Shown one piece after another: positions 1-9,640 of a stretch of 64,000 nt of DNA. The stretch is from assembly GCA_012934845.2 (NCBI GenBank), contig WNNJ02003482.1:1-64000 (forward strand), given 5' to 3'. A model generated the notes under the pieces. The model searched no databases, was not told the DNA's origin, and saw nothing but the letters and a program-made list of their open reading frames with translations. The translations under genes and the position numbers were made by a program. Source of the DNA: Pomphorhynchus laevis. Its lineage: Eukaryota; Acanthocephala; Palaeacanthocephala; Echinorhynchida; Pomphorhynchidae. Positions within the stretch are counted from its first letter, which is position 1. Each line of letters begins with the position of its first letter.

Positions 1-141
1 AATATATTAATATGAAATAACTTCATGACGCTATTAACCAAAGATTATGAATGTTATATGATATAAATTATAATTATATATAATTATTATGTTATTATAA
101 ATATATTTTATAATATTTTCTATAATAATATATAATTATGT

Positions 142-285
142 AGTTTTACTGAAACAAAGAAAATAATTTTCCTTAAAATGTTAAGCATTTTATTGTAATT
201 CTGATTTTGAAAAGCAAGAGCTATCGAAATATTGAATTTTTTTAAATAAAGGGAAATTATTTTCTTCTTTGTTCCAGTAAACTAT
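142..285. repeat. Palindromic hammerhead-like repeat, copy 1 (decayed)
   Basis: The stretch near 145-175 (ACTGAAACAAAGAAAATAAT) is the rough reverse complement of the stretch near 255-285 (ATTATTTTCTTCTTTGTTCC). Between them lies GAGCTATCGAAATATTGAA, the CGAAA side of the recurrent motif better preserved at 37516-37723. This is a decayed member of the palindromic family described there. Confidence 0.5.
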
Positions 286-393
286 ATAATTGAAATGGAA
301 GAAGATTATGGGTTTAGTATTTATATTATATGTCAGATTTATTAAATAGGAATTATTCCCAAGTTAATCATTTATATTTTGGGAATTACACAA

Positions 394-440
394 ACGAATT
401 CGAGTACACATCATCCGGGATGATGTGTACTCGAATTCGT
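394..440. repeat. 47-nt perfect palindrome
   Basis: A 23-bp arm starting ACGAATTCGAGTACAC is followed by one central G and its exact reverse complement ending GTGTACTCGAATTCGT. No mismatch was seen. It is richer in G+C than its surroundings and lies about 90 bp beyond the splice donor of the minus-strand gene, so it would be inside that gene's first intron. Function unknown. Confidence 0.9.
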
Positions 441-524
441 AACCCAAGATCGGCTACAAAACCGCCAAGTTTCTATAATTTAAGTGGTTTTAAAATTTCC
501 GCGTTAAAACTTTTTTGTAAAATC

Positions 525-530
525 ACTTAC
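525..530 (-). other. Splice donor of the 531-1862 exon
   Basis: On the minus strand GTAAGT follows the exon directly at 530-525. It is a full match to the metazoan donor consensus and explains why the open frame ends a few codons later. Confidence 0.75.
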
Positions 531-1862
531 ATTTAAATTGTTCTGCTCATTTTGGATCAGCTGTTGTTGTTCATCTATTACTCTTGTAAGAGTATCGTGA
601 TAGATGTCGGCAAGTTGTGACAATCCAATCAATTTATCATCGACGATAAATGAATCAAAGTTTGAAGAAGGAACGGCTGATTGGATATCGCTGGTATTAC
701 TAATTTCATGCACGTGTATATTAGATTTTGTAATACTAGCAGATGATTCTTCATCCTTTACTAGTCGTCGATCCATTCGACTGCTTCTACGAGCTGCAAT
801 GTTGTAGAATGGTTCAAAATTAAACACACCGACATTTGTGTGTGACGAATGTGATGGTTCACGATTTCGTGGCCTCGGTGGTAATCTATCTCTAGCTATA
901 TAACCATCGTAAATTCTAGTAGATTCTCGATTACAATCGTTCAGCGGATTGTAACCGTTGAGTAAACATGCAATTCTAACAGTAGACTGGCTTGTCTTCG
1001 ACAGTCTTGAATCATACAGAGAAGGAAATGTAAATTCGCTTAATTTTTGGTTGTCCAACTTGTATCTATTTAGGATAGATTCATATTGCTTTTCGATATT
1101 CTGCTTATATAGTGAATCATTTAAAGTGCTGATAATACGCTTATCACTAGTTAGATTAGCAGACTCCGTGGACGAATCGACAGTATTTGATTCATAAGCA
1201 GTTTGGCTAGAATCGGCGTAACTATTCGTGGCTCCATCAACATTGTAACTAGGTGACTTTGTAAGCTGTTTAACTTGACTGCTCGCCGATGGTTGCCGTT
1301 GCCGTTCCTTGGATGACCGAGAGCGAAATCTGGAAAACAATCTCAGTCGTCGATCCTTGCCTGTTTGTTGTGATGACGGCCTTTGTACTGTTGGCGTAGC
1401 TGGATCACAAATTATCTTTTCACTATTTACATTTAAGTGTCGATCTTTCGGTAAATGAAACTTATTTCTGAAGGCACTGAAAATTGACCGCGAGCTACCA
1501 TAGTGACCTGCAGAAGATACTTTATTTTCGCCATTAGTCATGCTAACGCTTCTGCGTGAGTCAATAGTTCCATTCCGTTCTGAATATTTTAAACTATTTG
1601 AACACCCAGTATTCTGTTTATCGTAACTTTTGATTGCACTACTTGTGCCATTTCTTCCATCGTATTTACAATCAATGTCGTCTAACAAATTATTGGAGTT
1701 GTATGTCGTGGGCAGGCTCATATCAGACTCATTGTTATTTGTACAGTTAAGCATCGAAACACTTCTTTCCTTAGTGTTACGGCTGCGATAAAATTTACGA
1801 TGGAATATACTTCGAAACGATCGCTTATCGGAATTATTGTGCTCTGGATGAAATACAGACAT
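531..1862 (-). CDS. Ser/Arg-rich protein of unknown function, first coding exon
   Basis: An open frame starts at ATG 1862-1860 and runs about 444 codons to a good splice donor: the minus strand reads AAT|GTAAGTGATT with the exon ending at 531. The frame stops shortly after the donor, so the gene very probably continues left, beyond the window. The protein is basic and Ser/Asn/Arg-rich. It has repeated Arg-Ser patches (residues about 10-35, 170-190 and 360-370), a short Pro-Arg stretch (LPPRPRNREPSHSS) that could bind SH3 domains, and a more conserved-looking hydrophobic C-terminal helix (LIGLSQLADIYHDTLTRVI). No signal peptide or membrane segment is visible, and I do not recognise the family. 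The length of the open frame in such AT-rich DNA, plus the clean donor, argues for a real gene. An 80-bp degenerate copy of its 5' part lies near 3447-3527. Confidence 0.7.
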
Positions 1863-2500
1863 TTGTGATTATTTATCTCATTTTAATTTTTGGTAAATAG
1901 TAAAAACAGCACCAAAGCCTAAAATACATTCAAATGAACGATTAAAAAGTACAAGATTCATAATTGCAGTAAAATCATAAAAACATTTATGTGGGATCTA
2001 TTTTATTGAACATTTGGCTTACATACATATGATAAAACCAATGCTCGAGAAAAGTGACAAAATTTATAAGTCAAACCAACAAAAATATGCTGCGAGAAAA
2101 CCCGACAAGAAGGTCAATTTTTTTTCAATTATACTACCCAGGTAGATGCATCAAGTTGTGCCAACACCCATCCAATCAAATCAACGGCTTATCTGCTTAA
2201 GTGAAATCAATTCTTTGAGGCAATCTCCTTGCAATGTTTCGAAATGAATTTTATAGAAAAGTGTGTATACTTGTGGAACTGTTCAATTCACAACATGTTC
2301 TCACGTGCATTCAGATTTTTGTAAAAAAATATATTTATATAACTGTGAAAAATAAATTACTGATAAATAGCATCGCGAAAAAAAATATATTTTTAAACAA
2401 TTTACATTTAATTAATTACAAATACTTTCATGTAAAATGTGATAATACTTTAATCTATTATATTAAAGTATTAACATAATAAAGAGAGAACAGAGTTGCT
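1863..2500. other. Upstream region of the minus-strand gene, no gene seen
   Basis: AT-rich DNA upstream of the ATG at 1862. Only short chance frames are present. The promoter of the minus-strand gene probably lies here, but I cannot point to a TATA box or initiator with confidence. Confidence 0.4.
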
Positions 2501-2504
2501 TTAT

Positions 2505-2770
2505 TCCATTTGTCCTTGTGGCTATTGGTGGAGTTGGTCCATCCGCGACGAATTTGCTAAAGTCGTTGTCAAGAAAAATTTCCCAGGTGCATCGATGTGA
2601 CTATGTCGATGTTATTAATGACCTTCGTACAAGTATCAGCGTATCGTTAGATCGCGCCGCGTCCACATGTTTACGCGCGCCGCGATCAAGGAATGGAGGG
2701 CTGTTATCCTGACCAATACCAGCAGTCCGGAGGAATGGACAAGTCACTCTATCGATTTCGGACTTATGGC
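2505..2770 (+). mobile_element. LINE ORF2 3'-terminal fragment (RTE-like)
   Basis: The plus-strand translation contains GGVGPSATNLLKSLSRKISQ, followed by a segment resembling the closing part of RTE-type ORF2 proteins (a GGMGP-A-FYK-LA-L-A pattern, then a helix with repeated Arg-Ser-Leu). No upstream RT lies in continuity, so this is a 5'-truncated LINE end. It is markedly richer in G+C than the flanks. The assignment rests on pattern memory only. Confidence 0.5.
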
Positions 2771-2789
2771 GGTAGATAGATGAGGACAG

Positions 2790-3430
2790 AACTATTTTAA
2801 CAGAACATGTATCAATGTTTTCTTTTCTTTATTGTAAATAATTTTTTTGTGAAAAAATTACTAATATTACTATTACTACGTCTTCCCCACTTTTCCTTTC
2901 AAGATATTAACTCGCTATAAATTTACAGTTATACGAACGAAACATTTTAGCTCTGATTTAATTTTGAAATAAATCGAAAAAAGAAGACCATGAAAGAAAA
3001 TTTGCTATATTACAGAAATCTGTTAAAACTGATTGAACAATCTTTATGTATTAACATTTCCCTCTATTTAAACCCATGCCGAAAGGCGCAATGGGAAAAT
3101 AAATGCTCTTCTTTACTATTAATATTAATACTTTAATATTGAAATATTAGTATTATTAAATATATTATGCTATTTATAATATTTATTCAGTAATTACTGA
3201 AGAATTATATTATGCGAAGCTCCGTTTAATCTACTGCATGCATTCTAGTGCTAGACAGGAGTAAACGTAATAACGCATCACAAAACATAATACTGCGTCA
3301 ATGTTGTTTGGTCACAATGTTGTTCAATCAAACAAATAATCGTTTGATTAATGCAGTTGTCAAGACATCTACGGTAAATTATCATCGAATTTTTTAAGTA
3401 TACCTTCTCGTGCTATTGATGAACAATAAA
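2790..3430. other. AT-rich interval, no gene seen
   Basis: Low-complexity AT-rich DNA with runs of TTAATATTA-type sequence near 3115-3210. No supported gene, RNA gene or element boundary was found. Confidence 0.4.
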
Positions 3431-3446
3431 TCTCGTTTTGGCAGGC

Positions 3447-3527
3447 ACAGATAAGCATCAAAGCACTTCTTCGCTAAGTTTTACTGCTGCGATGAAATTT
3501 ATGATTAAATATACTTCGAAACGACCG
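3447..3527 (-). pseudogene. Degenerate copy of part of the 531-1862 exon
   Basis: This 80-bp stretch matches about 1743-1822 at roughly 80 percent by eye, with the shared block ATATACTTCGAAACGA and aligned ends. The minus-strand translation gives RSFRSIFNHKFHRSSKT against RSFRSIFHRKFYRSRNTKER in the gene. It lacks the rest of the exon. It is either a partial duplication of the host gene or part of a repeat that the exon also contains. Confidence 0.65.
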
Positions 3528-3622
3528 GTATATTGAACTTCGTCGATAGCTTTGTAGATATGTTGTCGAGAAACACAAGACATATTCTATCTCTGAAAAA
3601 ACATTCTTAAGAAAGTTAATAA

Positions 3623-3943
3623 ATGTCCTTGAAAATTTCACAATCGAACTTAACACGCAAGCACACGAATCCCGTTATCAAAGAAGTATGTTCACTTCAG
3701 ATGAATTCTTTATTGCGGCTAAAGAGTTACTGTTATAGTTTCAAAAACTTGCAGAATCCGTCTCAATATCATGCTTGTCTTAATGTTATATTCAGCACTA
3801 ATGAGTTAGATTTGTGTTGTCAAAATGAAAACAAGGTATTGAGTCCTGATATGCTATGGACTTACCAAATAAAAACTGTTTCTCTATTATATAATTATTT
3901 GATATGCATTTTGCTGATTATGTGGATTTATATCGCGGTATAA
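3623..3943 (+). CDS. Small open frame, 106 codons, doubtful
   Basis: ATG-started frame with a C-terminal hydrophobic stretch (LLYNYLICILLIMWIYIAV) that could be a membrane segment. There is no recognised domain, it starts next to a duplicated gene fragment, and LINE debris begins just after it. It is equally likely to be a chance frame and is listed only because it exceeds 100 codons in AT-rich DNA. Confidence 0.15.
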   Translation: MSLKISQSNLTRKHTNPVIKEVCSLQMNSLLRLKSYCYSFKNLQNPSQYHACLNVIFSTNELDLCCQNENKVLSPDMLWTYQIKTVSLLYNYLICILLIMWIYIAV

Positions 3944-3949
3944 CACTCC

Positions 3950-4695
3950 TGAACCATTCGTTGAAATTCTGCAATAACTTTACTCTCCCGGTCACTTGAT
4001 TTCTGTTTGTCCTTCATTCCTCCAGAACAATCAGGCTTCCGTAATTACAACAGATCTACAATCGATTCAATAAAATTTATTCGAAATCATGTGGTCAGTA
4101 TGAAAACGTAGTTAATTTACGCCACATTTATCGATTTCAATAAGGCATTCAAAACACGTTACACATTTTTAATTTTCTTAACACCTCGTAGCCTATTTCC
4201 GCTGGCTGGGAAGTTACGCAAATGACTCACTGAGTACCTTGTTGTTTTTCTCTTCGAAATGTACGTCTAAGTCGTATTGGGATGTTGTCGGTACGTGAGA
4301 GGTTCATATCCTTGGAAATGCTATGTCTATGACATATGTCGAATGATGTGGTAGGTTATCCCACCGATGTAATCACTAGGCGGGTAGATCAGTTGCGGGG
4401 ACATAGCAGAGTCTTGTATAAATTTAGATTTGGCAGATTACCAAAAGTGTATAGACTCTCAAGGAGAGGAATTAACATGTGGAATTCGTTGCCTGAGGAA
4501 GTCGTTGCAGCCCCAGTTTGAGAACGTTTAAATCACGATGCTACAAATGGATACATGAACAATGCCGCCATTCAACACTACTACTGGAATACCCTAATTA
4601 GCTACGTTGACTGACCATTTGCTTTTGTTTTATTTTTTTGGACTCTGCCTGAATAGCCTTTTGGCTTTGGTATGTATTGGAATAATAATAATAAA
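3950..4695 (+). mobile_element. LINE fragment (CR1-like RT pieces and 3' end)
   Basis: Short plus-strand RT-like pieces include FIDFNKAFKT (an RT palm-like motif) near 4117-4150. Then comes a terminal region near 4336-4520 with RGHSRVLYKFRFGR and RGINMWNSLPEEVVAAP, the familiar C-terminal box of CR1/Jockey-type ORF2 proteins. The copy ends in an (AAT)n tail at about 4681-4693. Several stops and frame changes show it is dead, and it is internally deleted because little lies between the palm and the C-terminal box. Confidence 0.7.
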
Positions 4696-4699
4696 TGGG

Positions 4700-5079
4700 C
4701 CCTCCCGAAACTCCGCCATGATATGGTAATTTTGCAGTTGTTTTGTACGCTAACGATTGAGATCAAGTATATTCAATATCTCTGTAATCTTGTGTTCTAT
4801 CTATGCCATCTTCTTTTATAGAAGCAGTCGAAACAATAGATGGTGCTATATTTGTGCATCGGACCAGCAAAGAAAGTTGAGTATGTGACAAATTTAATAA
4901 AGATTATCAATGGTATGTCTCCTTTTTAGTAAAATATTGTAATATTGAAACAATTTCAGTAATATATATTATAATAATGTAGATAAATTTATCAGAGCAC
5001 TGCCTTTTTGACTTGACCAAATTTAAAACGGTTATTATTACAAAACAACATAGCGAGTAGAGCTCAAAGTTGCATCACC
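4700..5079. other. AT-rich gap between two LINE remnants
   Basis: No supported gene. It follows the (AAT)n tail of the plus-strand LINE and precedes the 3' part of the minus-strand LINE, whose 3' untranslated region may extend into it. Confidence 0.35.
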
Positions 5080-5756
5080 AAAAAGAAAAATAAATTAATT
5101 ACACTAAATTTTCTCCCGAAATTCCTTCATTGTACGGGAACGAAACGTTGTCTCGTTCAACTGATTCCATAGATTCACGAACCTTCGATTAAACTGGACA
5201 GCTTTTAAGCGTACAATTCTTTGTCGATTAAGGACTAACGAATGAACGCGCAGCCATTGACCTGATATAACATCCATTAGCCCGTGTAGTACGTGTCGTG
5301 GGTTTACGAGGAATCGTCCATGTTAGACACATGTCACGTAAATCATGGAGAGTGCTAACACTATTCATGCACAGTGCATTTAGTCTTTGTTCGTATGAAA
5401 ATTTCTTATTGGGTAAACAAGCTTTTTTACCCGACGAAGCACACTTTCCAATTTTGCTGACTCCTGTATAGTCCTCGGATAGACGCATTGAGACGCATAT
5501 AGCAGATGACTCGAAATAAATGCGTTAGCAAGAATCCGAAATGATCGTGGATTAAGAAAATTACATGTACGACTAATGAAACCTACCATCCGATAACCCT
5601 TAGCACATACATATTCAGTATTACGTTTAGTGGACAAGTCATTGGAAATCCAGAAGCCAAGATCCTTCAAATGGTCTACATTTTCGATTTCATTTTCACA
5701 AAGATAGTATTTTGCCTGACAAACACTCTGTCGACCTCAAACACGCATAAAAGAAC
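5080..5756 (-). mobile_element. 3' part of the APE/RT LINE split by the Gypsy insertion
   Basis: The minus-strand translation gives DLGFWISNDLSTKRNTEY, then RILANAFISSHLLYASQCV and RLNALCMNSVSTLHDLRDMC, the thumb and C-terminal region of a CR1/Jockey-type RT. It continues directly from the RT fragment at 9641 once the LTR element and one AGAAC copy are set aside; the junction reads NSVKC then SFMRV. It carries internal stops and is dead. The 3' limit near 5080 is approximate. Confidence 0.8.
5752..5756. repeat. Target-site duplication AGAAC (left)
   Basis: AGAAC directly precedes the 5' LTR and recurs at 9636-9640 directly after the 3' LTR. A 5-bp duplication is what a Gypsy-type integrase usually leaves. 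Confidence 0.9.
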
Positions 5757-5845
5757 TGTCGTGAATTAACTATTTGTGTTTTAATGTTATTTGTTTTGTA
5801 GATGTTTTCAATAAAGCTACTTTAGCCTCACTTTGGATCTTAACA
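5757..5845 (+). repeat. 5' LTR, 89 bp
   Basis: Starts TGTCGTGAATTAACTA and ends GGATCTTAACA. It contains AATAAA, a possible poly(A) signal, at about 5810-5815. Nearly identical to 9546-9635. Unusually short for a Gypsy LTR. Confidence 0.92.
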
Positions 5846-5883
5846 ATTTATTGAAAACATTTGTGTGAGCATTTGTTGTCAAG

Positions 5884-8800
5884 ATGGACCCAGTCGGAAA
5901 CGGATTGGCGAACATTGATTATGCACGATATCTGCAGCCAAATAAACTTTCAATAGACACAGAAGACGCAAACGGAGCGGATATTTGGAAACATTGGCTA
6001 TCAACATTCGAAGCGTTTATCGAACACATCGGAGCTCCGTGTGAGATTCGATTAACGTTACTGCGTAATTACGTTTCCTTTCAAATTTTCAAGTCAATTC
6101 AACAACTGTATGATTATGCAGAAGCTATCAAGACGCTTCGATCGATGTTTGAGCGACCGACCAATGTCATTTATGCTCGATATATACTATTCGCGAGGAG
6201 ACAAGAATATGCAGAAGATATTCAACACTACACTAATAGTTTAAAGCAACTAGCCTCAGAATGCAAGTTCGAAGAAGTATCGGCACAAGATCACCGAGAT
6301 CAGGCAATTCTAAATGCGTTCGTAGCGGGTATTTCCTCAAAGAAAATTAGAGAACGTTTACTTGAAAACTGTACCTTAACACTAACAGACGCTTTTGAAA
6401 TTGCAAAAGCTATGGAAAGTGCGGAAAAACGTTCAACGGTAATCGAAGGACCTTATTATCGACTAGCTCATGTTTCCGACAGCAGAAAGGAAGAGGCGGC
6501 AGATCAACTGGCACAAATGAATGATAGAGTAGTTGCAACAATCAAAAGTAATTGGAAGTGCTTTTTTGTGGAAGTCAATCGAAGCATAGTCAAGAATCTT
6601 GTTCGGCAAAAAATTCAATTTGCCATAAATGTCAGAAGGAAGGACATTTTGCAAGAGCGTGTCGATCTTCACAATTCGGTCGTAATAAATACTCTGCGTG
6701 CATTTCTTCAATACTGTCTGACCGAAAAGCTGTAGACCAAATATCCATTTGCAACAAAAGAGTAGAGTGTTTGTTTGACACAGGGAGTTGTTATAGTTTT
6801 ATTCGAACTGATATTGTGAGTAAGATGAAATTGTCTATCGTCAGAGATATACGGCCTATTACAATGGCCACTAATCGCTTCAAGACTTTAACTAAAGGCC
6901 ATGTCACTACGTCCATCATCTACAAGTCCCAAATTTATAAAAACATTATATTTCATGTTCTGGACGACTTATGTACTGAAGCAATATTGGGGATGGATTT
7001 TATGAATGAGCATAAGAGTTTCAAACTAAAATTGAATGGTCCTAGAAACGAATTGGTAATTGCTGCTTTGCGACCTATAGATTTCAAGCCAGTTCGACCA
7101 TTTTCACATCTAAATGAACATTGCATTCCTATTGCAACGAGGTCTCGCCGGTATAATCCAGCCGATCGTGATTTTATTCGATCGGATGTTCAGAAGTTAT
7201 TGAAAGATGGGATTATCGAACCTTGTATTTCACCATGGCGAGCTCAAGTGGTAGTTACGTGCTCGGAGAGACATAAACGCAGGCTTGTTATTGATTACTC
7301 ACAAACGATAAATAAATATACATTGCTGGATGCCTATCCTTTGCCAAACTTACAAGATCTTGTGTATGAAATTAGTAAATACAAATGGATTTCTACAATT
7401 GACTTACAGTCTGCTTATTATCAAGTTCCTCTACATCCAGACGATAGACTATATACTGCCTTTGAAGCAGATGGAAGATTATATTGCTTTGCCAGATTGC
7501 CCTTTGGTTTGAAGAATGCAGTGTCATGCTTTCAGCGATGTATGGATCACATGATTGAAACAAATGAATTAAAAAGTACATTTGCATATATAGATAACAT
7601 TACAATTTGCGGAATGACCCAACAAGAACACGACGAAAATCTTGGCAAATTCAACAGTGTCGCTACCAAGTGCGGGCTCACAATGAATACAACTAAATGT
7701 GAATTTAACAAGAAAGAAATAAAGCTTCTCGGCTACTTAATTTGTCAAGGAGCACTGAAACCAGATCCGGACAGATTGCAGGCTTTACATGAACTTCCCC
7801 CCCCTACGATGTCAGATCCTTACAACGAAGTATTGGACTCTTTGCTTACTACTCGTCTTGGATACCAGAATTTTCACAAAAGATTGAATTCTTGAGAAAC
7901 GCTTCATTCCCTATGAACGCTGAATCAAAACTGTCATTTGAAAAGCTTAAAGCAGATATTGCGAGTGCTTCTTTATACCACATCGATAACGCTCAAGCGC
8001 TAACAGTCGAGACAGACGCTTCTGAAACGTGCATTGCGGCTACACTGAACGGAGACGGTCGTTGGATTGCGTTTTTTTCAAGAAAACTTTCGGTAAGCGA
8101 GCAGAGATGGGCAGCAATCGAGAAAGAGGCTTTAGCCATAGTAGAATCCCTTATTAAGTGGCGACATTTTCTTATCGGAAGGCATTTTAAAATCATCACA
8201 GACCACAGATCAGTTAGTTTTATATTCAATCAACTAAACGGAAGCAAGATAAAAAACGACAAAATCCAACGTTGGAAAGCAGAATTGGCCAATTACGATT
8301 TTGAAATATTCTACCGCCCGGGATCTTTGAATGGACCAGCAGATACCTTATCTAGAATATGTGCTACTTCCAATTTCGATAGAGGATTACGAGAACTTCA
8401 CGAATCATTATGTCACCCCGGTGTACGACGGTTAACTCATTATGTCAGATCACGGAATCTTCCATTCTCAGTAAATGATGTGAAAAATATTTGTGAACGT
8501 TGTGAAGCTTGTAAATTTTCTAAGCCCCGATTTTCAAATACCTGTATGGCTCATGTAATTAAAGCTACCCGCCCTTTTGAGCGATTATGCATAGATTTCA
8601 AAGGACCATTACCGAGTAATTCAAGATCCCGTTTCCTCCTTGTTGTGATTGATGAGTATAGTCGGTTTCCTTTTGCCTACGCGTGCCCCGATATGTCTGC
8701 TAAAACTGTGTGTCATTGTTTGGACGAAATATTTGCTATTTTTGGTTGTCCAGAATATATTCATTCGGATAGAGGTACGTCGTTTCTGTCATCGGATGTC

Positions 8801-9553
8801 AGACAATTTCTCAGTGAGAGAGGAATCGCTAGCAGTTTCACAACACCGTACAACCCAAGAGGTAAAGGGCAATGCGAACGATACAATTCAACAATTTTGA
8901 CAGCTATAACTACCACGTTACGAAGTGAACGAATGTCTATTCATCAGTGGCAAATAATATTACCAAAAGCACTCAATAGCATAAGGAGTCTTTTATGTAC
9001 TTCAACCAACTACACACCTCACGAACGGATATTTTCTTACCCCAGAAAGAGTAATGAAGGTAAAACGTTTCCAAAATGGATGACCGATGGTGCATCTGTA
9101 CTTGTCCGGAATCATAGACGTGAATCGAAATATGAACCAATAGGTTGTCCAGCTAAACTTGTGACTGCTAACAACAAATACGCTATCATCGAATATCCTA
9201 ATCAACGACAAGGTGCGGTTTCTTTAAGGGACGTGGCTCCCGGTTTCGATATCGGACAACGATTGTCAGGTGGAGATAGCTGCCAAAATCTAATGATAGA
9301 AGATCATGAATGTACGAACGATACATCACAACTTACAACTACTACTAAAGATGATATTGAAAGCAGCTATAACCCTGATACCAGCTACAGCGACGATAAA
9401 ACTGTGAGTACGGACAACGATACTTTAAACGATACTTTCAAAATATCCGACGAGAAAGGAAATGAAATTCTGCAGAGCAACGAAAGACCCGTGCGAAATA
9501 AAGCTACTCCCGCGTATCTACGAGATTATGTTTGGCGGAGGAGAATGTCGTGA
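5884..9553 (+). pseudogene. gag-pol coding region of the Gypsy element (broken)
   Basis: Gag starts at ATG 5884 and has a retrotransposon-type capsid region and a zinc knuckle (CHKCQKEGHFARAC) around 6.6 kb. The protease region (LFDTG) is near 6.77 kb. The RT runs from about 7.1 to 7.75 kb. RNase H begins near 7.95 kb. The integrase has its HHCC zinc region near 8.4-8.5 kb and its catalytic core from about 8.58 to 8.9 kb (IDFKGPLP, HSDRGTSF, NPRGKGQCERYN). The coding region ends just before the polypurine tract. The integrase wording resembles Gypsy elements common in flatworms, cnidarians and fish, an impression from memory. The region is broken in about two or three places and is recorded as a fossil. 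Confidence 0.9.
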
Positions 9554-9635
9554 ATTAACTAACTTGTGTTTTAATGTTATTTGTTTTGTAGATGTTTTCA
9601 ATAAAGCTACTTTAGCCTCACTTTGGATCTTAACA
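9546..9635 (+). repeat. 3' LTR, 90 bp
   Basis: Near-identical partner of 5757-5845, preceded by the purine tract and followed at once by the AGAAC duplication. Confidence 0.92.
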
Positions 9636-9640
9636 AGAAC
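9636..9640. repeat. Target-site duplication AGAAC (right)
   Basis: Matches 5752-5756 exactly and marks the right edge of the Gypsy insertion. Confidence 0.9.

Larger units (their letters stand above)
5757..9635 (+). mobile_element. Gypsy-type LTR retrotransposon, nearly complete, broken, nested in a LINE
   Basis: A 3.9-kb element bounded by short direct LTRs (89 and 90 bp, TG...CA ends) and a 5-bp AGAAC duplication, lying inside an older minus-strand LINE. Order of parts on the plus strand: gag with CCHC zinc knuckle, aspartic protease, reverse transcriptase, RNase H, integrase, then a purine-rich tract (GGCGGAGGAGAA) touching the 3' LTR. That order (RT before integrase) defines Gypsy/Metaviridae. 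The two LTRs differ at only a few positions, so the insertion looks young relative to its LINE host. The coding part is broken in about two or three places, and I treat it as a fossil. The primer-binding site after the 5' LTR is not an obvious match to a common tRNA end. Confidence 0.93.

Noticed and set aside
330-536. 68-codon plus-strand frame across the palindrome
   Set aside because: It runs through a perfect palindrome and into the antisense of the neighbouring exon; nothing suggests it is expressed.
7330-9211. Several antisense and shifted frames inside the Gypsy element
   Set aside because: They are shadows of the element's own coding region.
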